Of a stretch of 57,459 bases of DNA, positions 1 through 9,060 are shown one piece after another. Source of the DNA: Clostridia bacterium (lineage in GTDB: Bacteria > Bacillota > Clostridia > Christensenellales > Aristaeellaceae); the NCBI GenBank assembly GCA_017550745.1, contig JAFZOG010000104.1, positions 1 to 57,459 of the forward strand, read 5' to 3'. The number at the start of each line of letters is the position of its first letter. Within the stretch, counting starts at the first letter, position 1. Made by a program: the position numbers and the translations under genes. The notes beneath the pieces are model-generated. The model did not search any database and was not told where the DNA came from. It saw only the letters and a list, made by a program, of their open reading frames with translations.

Positions 1-125
1 GACCGCCTGCGGCGGATTTCTCATCGGTGGTGAGATCACGCGAAACGAGCAATGTCCGCATGAAGCGGACTTGCGACTTTTGAGCGTGCGGATCGCAGAG
101 GCCCTCGCCTCCTCGTTTCGTTACT
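1..125. repeat. Hairpin-rich intergenic segment at left edge
   Basis: This gene-free stretch lies downstream of the leftmost gene and folds into several stems: CCGCC/GGCGG (3-7 with 11-15), CTCA/TGAG (20-23 with 31-34), an outer 9-bp stem CGAAACGAG/CTCGTTTCG (41-49 with 112-120) that encloses GTCCGC/GCGGAC (54-59 with 65-70) and TGCGA/TCGCA (72-76 with 93-97). The branched arrangement looks like a structured repeat or RNA element cut by the window edge. Its identity is unknown to me. The rest of the gap to 184 holds only a 7-bp inverted repeat ACAGAAC/GTTCTGT (154-160 with 179-185) overlapping the last codon of the next gene. Confidence 0.4.
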
Positions 126-184
126 GACTTAAAGTGCCCTTATAATTCCATCAACAGAACAGATACATTGCCAACTACGTTCTG

Positions 185-1990
185 TCATATTTCTTCAGCG
201 AGCCGCTGAACCTCCGGGGGCAGGGATTTCGGGCATACGCTTTGCGCGTCTGTAAAAACAGCGCAAATCAAAATATGCTCACCGGGCAGGAGGCGCGCGT
301 GGAGCGTAGGCAGCACACACCGGGGATACATCAGGTTGGTGTTGGGTTCGGTGTGGATGACCTCGCCCTGATCGTAGCCGCGCAGGGCAAAAATGGCGCT
401 GCTCCCATAAGCGCCGTAGGCCGCGGCCCGGCTTTCGTCCGCCTCAAGCCGCGAAGCGATCCTTTCACAGGGACGGCTGCCTGCCCAATCCTTCTGAACG
501 GAGAACGCCCCTTCCGCGGCTTCGATTTCATATGCTGTGCGGATGACGTGTTTTCGCACGTGCCACATGCCCCGGGGAGCGATGACAGTATCGATTTCCA
601 CGCCCACCACCGGCGACCAGGAAAAGGTGACGCTGTCCCGGGTAAACGCAAAGCTGCCGCAGCCGCTCCGGCCATGCCAGAGGTCTTTTCCTGTCCGCCT
701 GACGGCCAGCATGGAATCAAAGGCCCCTTTGCTTAAGGAGGCCGCTTCCTTGGTCACGGAAAAAGCGAACTGGGTCGAGTAAGCGAATTTTTCGTATTTT
801 TCATCCTCGTGCATGTGCTCCCAGGCGTGGTTCCCGGCGGTATAGGCCACCGCCTGCCGGTTCTGTTCATCCCGGCAGATGAGCAAATGCGCCTGCCCGT
901 CCAGAAATTGCGCGGGCGGGGTGTAAGGCTTTTCCTCTGCCTGCCAGAAGGGATGCTCCTTCGGCAGCGCCAGGGCGAAAAAGGTTTTTAAGCCCCAATA
1001 GGGGGAACCGGGGGCGTTATATCCCTCGGCGGCGCACAGATTGGGATAGCCGTAGCCGACGGTCAGCGCGCCGCTCCAGTCGAAAATGGGCATGCGCAGC
1101 CAGAAGCGCAGGTTCCGAAGCAGGAAACCCTTTAATTCGCCTAAGTCCAGCCCCTCCGCCGTCACGCCGGCGAAAGCCATCGCGGACCAATAGCTGCCCT
1201 GGCAGAAACGGTAGGTGAGGCTGCGGCCGTAGGGCAAAGCCCGGCCTTCCCTGTCAAACCAGCAGGCGAAGCGCGGAGCGATCAGCCTGGCCCTTTCCAC
1301 GAAGCGGCGGCATCGCTCCGGATCGGCCGTCTGCATAGCGGCCGCATAGAGCAGGCTGTAGAAATGAAAGCCCCAGAGGGTATAATAATCCCGCTTTGTG
1401 GGGGCGTCAAAATACCAGCCGTCCCCCACATAGAAGCTTTCCATCAGCCCAAGGTCCTCCTCCAGCCTCGCTTCATTCACGGGACGGCCCGTTTTCAGAA
1501 AACCCAGGTTCACCAGGATGCGGAAAAAGCGCCAGTTGTTGGCGGGCATTACGTGAAGGTTGATCTGGTTCAGCCAGCGGTACAGGTTGTTTTGCTGCGC
1601 GGGGCCGAATTCCGCCCAGAATCTTTCCGGGCAGAAGCACAGGCCCGTGCCCATTACCGCCATTTCCACCATGCGCTGGTCGTAATCCCCGATGTCGCCC
1701 CAGTATTCCGGATGCGCGGGATCAACGCCGTTGGCGATCCCTTCCCGCCACAATTGCCAGAAAGGCTCCGCTTCCGGGCACTTGCCCATGAGCATAGGCA
1801 CCAGTGCCCACAGCGCCCGGGAAAAGCCCTCCATCCCCGCCACGTCCTCAGCATAATAGGCCCCGCTTCCATCCACGGTCAGGCGGGCTTTGCCGGGGGT
1901 CAGTCGGGGAACAAGGGGCTTGAGCATATCCACCGCGGCGCGGACGGCATCCTGCCGGGTGATGAGGGGATTGCTTTTGAGATCAAGCAT
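185..1990 (-). CDS. DUF2264 family protein, probable intracellular glycosidase
   Basis: A 601-residue protein matching the DUF2264 family, which is expected to fold as an (alpha/alpha)6 toroid. Recognisable family stretches are NNWRFFRILVNLGF near residues 150-165, the WYFDAP...DYYTLWGFHFYSLL block near 193-215 and the GRALPYGRSLTYRF block near 250-265. There is no signal peptide or membrane segment, so it acts in the cytosol. I recall that CAZy family GH154 beta-glucuronidases belong to this fold group, so removal of a glucuronic acid residue is a possible role, but this is inference. The ATG is preceded by GGAGGAA at 8 nt and overlaps the stop of the upstream heparinase-like gene by 8 nt, so the two are translationally coupled. 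It is the last gene of the sugar operon. Confidence 0.85.
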   Translation of the reverse strand: MLDLKSNPLITRQDAVRAAVDMLKPLVPRLTPGKARLTVDGSGAYYAEDVAGMEGFSRALWALVPMLMGKCPEAEPFWQLWREGIANGVDPAHPEYWGDIGDYDQRMVEMAVMGTGLCFCPERFWAEFGPAQQNNLYRWLNQINLHVMPANNWRFFRILVNLGFLKTGRPVNEARLEEDLGLMESFYVGDGWYFDAPTKRDYYTLWGFHFYSLLYAAAMQTADPERCRRFVERARLIAPRFACWFDREGRALPYGRSLTYRFCQGSYWSAMAFAGVTAEGLDLGELKGFLLRNLRFWLRMPIFDWSGALTVGYGYPNLCAAEGYNAPGSPYWGLKTFFALALPKEHPFWQAEEKPYTPPAQFLDGQAHLLICRDEQNRQAVAYTAGNHAWEHMHEDEKYEKFAYSTQFAFSVTKEAASLSKGAFDSMLAVRRTGKDLWHGRSGCGSFAFTRDSVTFSWSPVVGVEIDTVIAPRGMWHVRKHVIRTAYEIEAAEGAFSVQKDWAGSRPCERIASRLEADESRAAAYGAYGSSAIFALRGYDQGEVIHTEPNTNLMYPRCVLPTLHARLLPGEHILICAVFTDAQSVCPKSLPPEVQRLAEEI

Positions 1991-3800
1991 CTTCCGCTTT
2001 CCTCCGAAAAAGAAATGCCATTTTGAATGCCTGTTCCGCCGGGGCGGAGAGCGTCACCCGCCACAGGCTGCCGGGAAAATTCCGGGCCATGCGGGGGTCG
2101 CCGATGGGGATTTCCTCCGCCTCCGCGTGCAGCCCGGCCGGGTATTCCGCCCGGATCGCGCCGGAAGAGAAGCCGCCCAGGAAGAATGCGGGACGGTGCC
2201 GCAGCATGAAAACCCAGGCGACAGGCTTCTTTTCCTTTAGTTGTATCGTGTCCAGAATCGCAAGGCCGTTTTCGCTCAGCCGCGCTTCCCTTTGCGCGCG
2301 CAACGCTCCAGCATTCTGCCCGTAGGTTTTTGCGATATCCAGCGAAAGGCCGTCGGGAAGAAAGCGGACATCCCGCGCCGCGCATTCCCTGCCGGGCTGC
2401 TGTTCACAACCGCCGATCAGGGGCAGATTATGATACGCCGACCGCACGTTCCACAGGGTATAGCGCTGGGAAGAGAACGTTTTCGCGGTATAGGTCATGT
2501 TGCCTGCGTCCACGATCTGCGGCTCCCCGTCCGCATACAGCATAAAGGAACCCACGTCGTTATGGTTGTGGTTTTCCCCGTTATGGCCGCCCTTGCAGCA
2601 CAGGGTGAACATGCCCCGCCGCACGATACGCACCTGCAGGTCGGGCAGCCATACGTCTCCCGGTTTTTCTTCCGGCTGCGCATCCGGCGCGGGGTGAAAC
2701 AGCAGGTCCAGCAGCCTGGAAAAATGCGGCACATCTTCCAGCTGCCGGGCGGGACCGCCGCGGAAACGGCTGCCCATGGCGATCAGGGAAGGCGCGTTCA
2801 TCCGTTCCCCGGCGTATTGCAGCCGTTCTCCGGAGAGGGCGGGCTTTGCGTCGCAGTCCGCGAAGTTCAAAAACCAGCCGCCCCCGATTTCGGCCTTGAG
2901 GGGAAACATCAGGATATTCTTTACTTTTTCCGCCTGCCAGAAGGCCATTTTGCCATGGGTCACGGTTTCCAGGATCTGCAGGCAGTCCAGCAGCGCGCCT
3001 CCCGCCATGTTCCAGTAGCCCGCGCCTTCATCGCAGCCGCCGTCCCGGGGCACCACGGCGAGCCAACGGTCCAGGATGCGGCAGGCCTTGTCCAGCAGCG
3101 CCGCCCGGCTTTCTTTTTCCATGGGATACAGGCAGGCGCAGCGCATGACGTTGGAAATGATCCAGGGGGTCCAGTTGCACAGGTCTTTCCGCCTGACACC
3201 CATCCACCAGAAATCGTCGGTGCCCATGAAGGGAGCCAGGATGCGCAGGCGGATTTCCCTTTGAACGCGCTCCGCGATCATGGGAGAGACGGCGTTCAGC
3301 CGCTGATGCAGCAGATAGACCGCCAGGGACAGGATCATACCGGTCTGGGCGGAGAACAGGTCGATATACGGCCTGTCCGGATCGGGCAGCGGATATTCCG
3401 CGGGGGCGGGCGCTCCGGGGACAGCGTTCACGTTATGGGCGGAAATCACCCAGCTGCTTTCCTCGCAGACGCACCAGACGCCGTCGATTACATCACGAAG
3501 GGGCGCCTTCTCGTCCAGGCAGCATTGCAAAACGGCTGCGCACAGCTTCCGCCGCCGAAAGAAGTAAGGCTCTTCATCCGCTTTTCGGCTGCCGTTTTCC
3601 ACAAACGCCAAAAAGCCGGAGGCCAGGCGCATGGGATACGGCTGCGCGTGAAAGTCCTGCGCCATCTGCCGCAATTCCGAAATCAAGGGCGGCGGCAGCG
3701 AAGTCCACGCCCCCCGGTCCTCCGCGGCGGGATAAGGGCGATAGGGGGCATCGCTTAACAGAGACGGCATGGGATGGCTGCTTAAATACTCCGAAAACAT
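1983..3800 (-). CDS. Heparinase II/III family protein
   Basis: A 605-residue protein with an alpha-helical toroid N-terminal half and a heparinase II/III-like beta-sandwich in the C-terminal half. The diagnostic segment is the NHNHNDVGSFML motif followed by DGEPQIVDAG, as in polysaccharide lyases of this superfamily acting on uronic-acid polymers. No signal peptide is seen, so the substrate is an imported oligosaccharide rather than a polymer. I start it at the ATG of MFSEYLSSHP because an AGGAGG lies 6-7 nt upstream; the in-frame ATG 14 codons earlier has no such site and would overlap the GH2 stop. The gene sits 16 nt after the GH2 gene. Exact substrate cannot be read from sequence. Confidence 0.85.
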   Translation of the reverse strand: MFSEYLSSHPMPSLLSDAPYRPYPAAEDRGAWTSLPPPLISELRQMAQDFHAQPYPMRLASGFLAFVENGSRKADEEPYFFRRRKLCAAVLQCCLDEKAPLRDVIDGVWCVCEESSWVISAHNVNAVPGAPAPAEYPLPDPDRPYIDLFSAQTGMILSLAVYLLHQRLNAVSPMIAERVQREIRLRILAPFMGTDDFWWMGVRRKDLCNWTPWIISNVMRCACLYPMEKESRAALLDKACRILDRWLAVVPRDGGCDEGAGYWNMAGGALLDCLQILETVTHGKMAFWQAEKVKNILMFPLKAEIGGGWFLNFADCDAKPALSGERLQYAGERMNAPSLIAMGSRFRGGPARQLEDVPHFSRLLDLLFHPAPDAQPEEKPGDVWLPDLQVRIVRRGMFTLCCKGGHNGENHNHNDVGSFMLYADGEPQIVDAGNMTYTAKTFSSQRYTLWNVRSAYHNLPLIGGCEQQPGRECAARDVRFLPDGLSLDIAKTYGQNAGALRAQREARLSENGLAILDTIQLKEKKPVAWVFMLRHRPAFFLGGFSSGAIRAEYPAGLHAEAEEIPIGDPRMARNFPGSLWRVTLSAPAEQAFKMAFLFRRKAEDA

Positions 3801-3816
3801 GGCGCCCTCCTGGCTG

Positions 3817-6138
3817 TCAATCGCTTTTCCGGGCGGGAGCAAGCGTTATGGCGCATTCCGCCTGCAGGCCGGAGGCGGTGCGCGCGTTAAGCACGGCCTT
3901 CCCCGGCGCGGTCCCGGCGCGGAGATAGGCGATGGCGCGGCCGTCCAGCGTGGCGCGGCGGTTTTCCGCGTACGGCGTCAGGTCGTCGGGCCTGCCGTTT
4001 TCTATGCCCAGCAGCGTGATATCTCCCACGGGCTGGCAGAGGACCGCCTCGTCCCGGGCGGGCTGCCCGTTTTCGTCCGTCAGGAGGATTTCCACCTGAA
4101 GGACGCTCAACCCGTCGGCGGGCAGGAGGTTGGTATCCGCGGAAAGCAGCAGGCTGAAGGCGGGCCGGAGGGAGGACAGGGCGTCTTCCGCGCCGTCAAC
4201 AACCGCTCGCAGCGTGCCCGGCTGGTATTCCACTTCCCAGCAGACGCGGCAGCCGTCGGCATCCTGTATTTGCTTTTTGCCCAGGGACCGGCCGTTCAGG
4301 AACAGTTCCGCTTCCCTTGCGCCGGTATAGCAGGACACGGTTTTCTTCTGGCCCGGCTCCCCCGTCCAGCAAAAATGCTCGTTCCACACGCCGTGGCGTT
4401 CGCTGTCCCCGTCGCCGACGGCGATGCGGACGAAGGCTTCCTCCGTCCAGAGGGCTTTGCGCTGGAAAAACAGCGGCTTTTCAAATCCCGCCAGATCCAG
4501 CATCCCGGCCTGGCTGATGCGCACGGGCCAGCCCCGGCACTCGCCCAGAAAGTCGATCCCCGTCCAGAGGAATTGCGCGGACATGAAGGGGTTGTTCCGC
4601 ACCGCGAACCAGGCTTTTGGATCGTGGCTGTTCTCGCTGCCCAGGATCACCCGGCCGGGATATGCCCGATGGTCGTCCTCATAAAAATGCTCGCGGTAAT
4701 TGTAACCCACCACGTCCAATTGGTCCGCGAAGCCGGTGCGGTTGGACAGCTCAGGGAAGGACAGGGCGCTGGTGACGGGCCGGGTGTCGTCCAGGCGGTG
4801 AACGATGGCTGTCAATTCCTCCGCCACCTCCTTCAGCCGTCCCGCGTCGGGCTTGCGGGGGTCATAAAGGCGTTCGGCAGCGGGCTTGTTGGCGTCGTTG
4901 TTGCCCAGGGCTTCCTTGAACAGCGGGGTCACATAGGGGTCGTTGGGGTAGTCGATCTCGTTGCCGATACTCCACAGGATGACGCAGGGATGGTTCCGGT
5001 CCCGCAGCACCATGGAGGAAAGGTCGGCCCCATGCCACTGGGGGAAATCCTCCGCGTAGCCGAAATGCCTGGGCGGGTAAACGTTGTGCCCCTGCCACCA
5101 TTTGTTCTTCGTGCCCTCCCATTCGTCGAAGGCTTCGTCCATCACCAGGAAGCCCAGCGTATCGCACAGGTCCAGCAGGTCAGGGTCGGGGGGATTATGG
5201 GCGGTGCGGATGGCGTTGCAGCCCGCCTCCTTGAATTTGCGCAGCCGCCGCGCCCACACGGTTTTCGGCACCGCCGCCCCCAGGCAGCCCGCGTCGTGAT
5301 GGACGCAGACTCCCTTGATTTTCATGGGTTCACCGTTCAGGAAAAAGCCCGCGTCCGGGTCAAAGCGGAAGGTACGGATACCCACAGGCACCGTGACCGT
5401 ATCCGTGACCCGGTTTCCGCATACGGCTTCGCATTGAAGCGTATAGAGATAAGGATCCTCCGGTCGCCAGTACTGCGGGAAGGGCACAAGCAAGTTGAGC
5501 TCGCCTTTTTCCCCCGCCGCGGATGCGGCGGCGGCGCAAACGCCGTCCCTGTCCAGGAGCCGGAATTGGGCCTGCTCCGCGCCGAAGGTGTCATACCGCA
5601 CCCGAAGCTGTGCGGCGCCGCCGTTTTCAGCGCGCAGGACGGAAACGAACACGCCGTTTTCCCTGAAGGATGCAGGCTCGCTGACTTCCAGCAGCACATG
5701 CCGCGTGATGCCGCTGCCGGTATACCAGCGGGAATCCGCCACGTCGCTGTGTTCCACGCGCACGGCGGCCACGTTTTCGCCGGGACGGACAAAGGGTGAA
5801 ATATCATAGGAAAAGCTGGTGTAGCCGTAGGCGTGAAAGCCCAGGTAATTGCTGTTGATCCACACCTTCGCGTGTTTGTATACCCCTTGGAAGGTAAGGC
5901 GCACCCGCTTGCCTTTTGCATCCTCCGGCAGCACAAAATGCTTCCGGTACCAGGCCGTTCCGCCCGGCAGATACCCGGTGCCGCTGGCGTGGCATGTATC
6001 GAAGGGATGCTCCACCGCCCAGTCGTGGGGCAGGGTTACCGTGCGCCAGCCCCGGTCGTCATAGCCCATAAAGCCTGCGTCCGCCGCGTCGCCCAAATGA
6101 AAACGCCAATCCGCGTCCAGCCTGGTCTGAATGCCCAT
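3817..6138 (-). CDS. Glycoside hydrolase family 2 protein (beta-galactosidase/glucuronidase type)
   Basis: A 773-residue GH2 enzyme. The N-terminal jelly-roll (about 1-155), immunoglobulin-like domain (about 155-260) and TIM barrel (about 265-545) are followed by C-terminal beta domains. The acid/base glutamate is E394 in WSIGNEID and the likely nucleophile is E502 in LGSENSH; WTGIDFLGE near 525-533 is also typical. There is no secretion signal. The start has GGGAGG about 5 nt upstream. It is the first enzyme gene after the solute-binding protein in the operon, separated from it by a hairpin with a T-run. The family covers beta-galactosidases, glucuronidases and related enzymes, and specificity is not settled by sequence reading alone. 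Confidence 0.9.
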   Translation of the reverse strand: MGIQTRLDADWRFHLGDAADAGFMGYDDRGWRTVTLPHDWAVEHPFDTCHASGTGYLPGGTAWYRKHFVLPEDAKGKRVRLTFQGVYKHAKVWINSNYLGFHAYGYTSFSYDISPFVRPGENVAAVRVEHSDVADSRWYTGSGITRHVLLEVSEPASFRENGVFVSVLRAENGGAAQLRVRYDTFGAEQAQFRLLDRDGVCAAAASAAGEKGELNLLVPFPQYWRPEDPYLYTLQCEAVCGNRVTDTVTVPVGIRTFRFDPDAGFFLNGEPMKIKGVCVHHDAGCLGAAVPKTVWARRLRKFKEAGCNAIRTAHNPPDPDLLDLCDTLGFLVMDEAFDEWEGTKNKWWQGHNVYPPRHFGYAEDFPQWHGADLSSMVLRDRNHPCVILWSIGNEIDYPNDPYVTPLFKEALGNNDANKPAAERLYDPRKPDAGRLKEVAEELTAIVHRLDDTRPVTSALSFPELSNRTGFADQLDVVGYNYREHFYEDDHRAYPGRVILGSENSHDPKAWFAVRNNPFMSAQFLWTGIDFLGECRGWPVRISQAGMLDLAGFEKPLFFQRKALWTEEAFVRIAVGDGDSERHGVWNEHFCWTGEPGQKKTVSCYTGAREAELFLNGRSLGKKQIQDADGCRVCWEVEYQPGTLRAVVDGAEDALSSLRPAFSLLLSADTNLLPADGLSVLQVEILLTDENGQPARDEAVLCQPVGDITLLGIENGRPDDLTPYAENRRATLDGRAIAYLRAGTAPGKAVLNARTASGLQAECAITLAPARKSD

Positions 6139-6290
6139 GGAAACCTCCCGCGTTTATGGTCTGATTGTTCAATACAGAACGTTTTAAACGAGGCAGGAGA
6201 TTTTATATGCTTGCGCTTTATCCGCGTGGGAATTGCCGCTTATCGTCCGTCATTCGACGATATGAACCTCCTGCTTCCTGCCTCCTACCT

Positions 6291-6343
6291 GAAAAAGGGG
6301 GGAGAATGCCCCTTCGCGTGACGCGCTGGCAGGCATTCTCCCC
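6291..6343 (-). terminator. Stem-loop with T-run after the binding-protein gene
   Basis: On the minus strand a 12-bp stem GGGGAGAATGCC/GGCATTCTCCCC (6332-6343 with 6299-6310) is followed by CCC and TTTTT. It lies just after the solute-binding protein stop and before the GH2 gene. It probably terminates part of the transcripts, so that the binding protein is made in excess over the enzymes, a common layout in such operons. Confidence 0.7.
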
Positions 6344-6367
6344 TCGGGTCATTTGCTTGAAACCGGA

Positions 6368-7969
6368 TTATTTGCCGTAGGTAGCGTTGATCTGGGCCTG
6401 GAGCTCGGCGGTGACTTCGTCGACACCGGCGGCGCGCAGGGCATTCTGGAATTCGGCCACGATTTCTTCGGCAGTGCCGGAATACTGGCCGTAGCAGATC
6501 AGCTTCATATAGGTATTGAAGGTTTCGTTGCACTGGTTGATGTAGCTCTGCACCATGCTGTTGTCAAACACGAAGGCTTCGTAGGGATACATCACGGCGA
6601 TCTGGTCATATTCCGCATACAGGGCGTTGATGGCGTCCCAGTTCATGGCGGAGGAGGGGATTTCCAGGTCGTCGTTGCGGCCCCACCACCAGTTGGTGGA
6701 AATGCCGTCCTTGTCGGAATCGTAGGTATCGGGAGTATAGCGGTAGCCGTTCTCGTCGATGGCGTAGCTGCGGCCTTCCAGACCGTAGTTGAACAGGTCG
6801 TAGCATTCTTTGTCGTTGCGCAGCAGGTCATAGACCATCAGGGTGCGCTCGGGATTGGCGGAAGCGGCGGAAACGGCGGCCACACCGTGGGTTACCAGGT
6901 CGCGGGTCACGTAGCCGGCTTCCTTGCCGAAGTAGTAGAAGCCCACATCGCAGTCTTCATCATTCAGGTACATGGTGTTGTCGGTGCTGGCCTTGGGAGA
7001 AACCAGGCCGGTCCAGGTGTTGGTGTGGTGCTGTTCCAGCGCGGTCTTGCCCTGGCGGAATTCAAGGCGGTTGTCAGCGCCGGTGTTGGAAAGCACGTCG
7101 GTGGGCCATACGCCGATCTCGTCCCATTCTTTCATCAGCTTGGCGAATTCGACCAGCTTGTCGGTTTCTTCCAGGTAGAGGCAGTTGATGGTGTACGGAT
7201 CATCCAGGTAGCCGCCCCAGATCGCGCCGCTGGACAGACCGTCGATGCAGCGCCACTTGACGAAGGAGCGGAGATAGCCGCTGGCAGCTTCATAGGAGGT
7301 GCCGTCGGTGTCCCACAGGGCGATCAGCTGGTCGCCGTAGGTTTCCTTGACATACTTCACATAGGTGGTCAGGTCAGCCCAGGTCTGGCAGCCGTTTTCC
7401 AGCCCGGCTTCCTTGGCCCAGTCGAGACGATAGGCGAAACCGTGGTTGGTCCACTGGGAGTAATTGTCCTCGGGGATGAAGTAAATATTCCCTTCATAGG
7501 TGCACACATCCCAGTGATCCTGGGGCACGGTGGCATAGGTGACAGGCGCGTACTTGGCCAGCATGTCGGGCTCCAGCTCCAGGAAGCCGCCGCGCTTGGC
7601 GTTGGGCCAGGCGTCCAGCCAGTCGGTGGAAGAACCGATCAGGTCGATGGAGCCGTCCATGGAGGCGATGCGCAGGTTATAGTTGGCCAGATAGTCCGTC
7701 CAGGAGATCCAGACGATATTCAGCTCCGCGTTGACCTTTTCGGTCAGGATCGCGTTGAGCTTTTCCAGCATTTCGGGGTTCGCGCCGGTCTTGGGGGCGT
7801 CGCCGGTGGTCATGTAGTTGATCACCACGTGCTTGGACGTGTCCACGTCGGCCCAGGTCTTGGCCCATACGTCTTCCGCGTTCGCCACGGAAATTTCTTC
7901 CGCGAAGGACACAGCGCACAGGCTCAGTGCCATGATGGCGGCCAGAAGCAGAGCAAGGGTTTTTTTCAT
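6368..7969 (-). CDS. Extracellular solute-binding protein, LplA-like
   Basis: A 533-residue family 1 type binding protein for the adjacent LplB/LplC-type permeases, capturing oligosaccharides outside the membrane. Residues 1-23 form a classical signal peptide (MKK, hydrophobic core, SFA|EE cleavage). The only cysteine in the signal, in LSLCAV, does not fit a canonical lipobox, so secretion by signal peptidase I with no lipid anchor is the simpler reading. The start has AGGAGG 7-9 nt upstream. The long aromatic-rich body (many W and Y) is typical for the 500+ residue LplA group. No ATPase gene is in the cluster; such importers usually share a multi-sugar MsmK-like ATPase encoded elsewhere. Confidence 0.9.
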   Translation of the reverse strand: MKKTLALLLAAIMALSLCAVSFAEEISVANAEDVWAKTWADVDTSKHVVINYMTTGDAPKTGANPEMLEKLNAILTEKVNAELNIVWISWTDYLANYNLRIASMDGSIDLIGSSTDWLDAWPNAKRGGFLELEPDMLAKYAPVTYATVPQDHWDVCTYEGNIYFIPEDNYSQWTNHGFAYRLDWAKEAGLENGCQTWADLTTYVKYVKETYGDQLIALWDTDGTSYEAASGYLRSFVKWRCIDGLSSGAIWGGYLDDPYTINCLYLEETDKLVEFAKLMKEWDEIGVWPTDVLSNTGADNRLEFRQGKTALEQHHTNTWTGLVSPKASTDNTMYLNDEDCDVGFYYFGKEAGYVTRDLVTHGVAAVSAASANPERTLMVYDLLRNDKECYDLFNYGLEGRSYAIDENGYRYTPDTYDSDKDGISTNWWWGRNDDLEIPSSAMNWDAINALYAEYDQIAVMYPYEAFVFDNSMVQSYINQCNETFNTYMKLICYGQYSGTAEEIVAEFQNALRAAGVDEVTAELQAQINATYGK

Positions 7970-8126
7970 GTTGTTTCCTCCTTCATATATTTAGGGCTTT
8001 TTGCCCTTGGGAACGAAATAATAGCATCCGCAGCCTCAATCGGCGCGACTGCCCTTCATGGGCAGATCGCTTGTTTCGGCTGATTTCACCGCCGATTTTT
8101 TGCCGCCACAGGCGGCAATCGGTGGT
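7970..8126 (-). promoter_or_regulatory. Hairpin-rich spacer between permease and binding-protein genes
   Basis: Four nucleotides after the permease stop lies a strong hairpin: GCCGCC/GGCGGC (8102-8107 with 8111-8116) extended across a T bulge by CCGATT/AATCGG (8092-8097 with 8117-8122). Two smaller stems follow, CTGCCC/GGGCAG (8049-8054 with 8060-8065) and AGGGC/GCCCT (about 7993-8007). The main stem is followed by A residues on the coding strand, so it is not a classical terminator. I infer an RNA-processing or transcript-stabilising site that raises binding-protein expression. Confidence 0.5.
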
Positions 8127-9047
8127 TCATCCCTTCACCGCGCCGACGGTGATGCCGCCGATGAAGTAGCGCTGCACGAAGGGATACAGGAAGATGATGG
8201 GGCCGGTGGCCATCATGGCGGTGGCCATCTTCAGGGATTCGGAAGGCAGGCTGTCCAGGGTGATGTACTGTCCGGCCACGGAGTTTTTCAGGCTCTGCGC
8301 TTCGTTGATGATCTTATACAGGCTGTACTGCAGGGGCAGCACCGTCTTGTTCTGCAGGAACAGGGAGGACTGGTACCACTCGTTCCAGTACCCCAGGGCC
8401 AGGAACAGGCCCACCGTCGCCAGGCCGGGCTTGAGCATGGGCAGGATGATAGAGGTGAAGATCTTGAAATCTCCCGCGCCGTCGATCTTGCCGGACTCTG
8501 TCAGCTCATGGGGAATGGACTTGGCGAAGTTCTTCATCAGGATGATCAGCCAGCTGCTTACCATCAGCGGCAGCAGCACCGCCAGGTAGGAGTTGTTCAG
8601 GTGGTAGGTCTGGGTCATCAGCAGGTAATACGGCGCCAGGCCGGCCTGGAACAGGCTGGTAAAGTAGACGAAGAAGGAGATGCCATTGCGGAAGGGGAAG
8701 TCCTTGCGCTGCAGGGCATAGCCCGTCATGGCGCAGATGAACAGGCCGATGGTGGTACCGATAGCGGTCATCACGACGGTCAGGCAGTAGGACTGCCAGA
8801 TGGAGCCGCCCTTGACCACCAGTTCATAGGCCGCGGTGGTAAACTCCCGGGGGAAGAGCGTGACACCCTTGGAGATGATGTTGTCCTCCGTTTCAAAGGA
8901 GGTGCCCAGGATGATCAGGAAGGGCAGGATGCTCATGATGGCGAAAATGGTGATAAAGAAGTAGCCGATGCCGCGGATCACATAGTCGGAGGCCGTCAGC
9001 TTGATTTTACCGGTGCTTTCCGTCATGCCGTCTTGATTCTTTGCCAT
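8127..9047 (-). CDS. Carbohydrate ABC transporter permease, LplC-like
   Basis: A 306-residue inner-membrane permease of the MalG/LplC type with about six membrane segments. The EAA loop ESGKIDGAGDFKIFTSIILP lies near residue 200, where the shared ATPase docks, and the C-terminus VGAVKG is typical for this subfamily. It pairs with the LplB-like protein encoded just upstream. I choose the ATG of MAKNQDG because AGGAGGTG is 7 nt upstream; a GTG three codons earlier overlaps that site. The gene starts 13 nt after the upstream permease stop. Confidence 0.9.
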   Translation of the reverse strand: MAKNQDGMTESTGKIKLTASDYVIRGIGYFFITIFAIMSILPFLIILGTSFETEDNIISKGVTLFPREFTTAAYELVVKGGSIWQSYCLTVVMTAIGTTIGLFICAMTGYALQRKDFPFRNGISFFVYFTSLFQAGLAPYYLLMTQTYHLNNSYLAVLLPLMVSSWLIILMKNFAKSIPHELTESGKIDGAGDFKIFTSIILPMLKPGLATVGLFLALGYWNEWYQSSLFLQNKTVLPLQYSLYKIINEAQSLKNSVAGQYITLDSLPSESLKMATAMMATGPIIFLYPFVQRYFIGGITVGAVKG

Positions 9048-9060
9048 TCGTCCCACCTCC

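Noticed and set aside
3769-5799. Plus-strand open frame of 676 codons opposite the first GH2 gene
   Set aside because: Shadow of the GH2 gene; no ribosome binding site and no domain.
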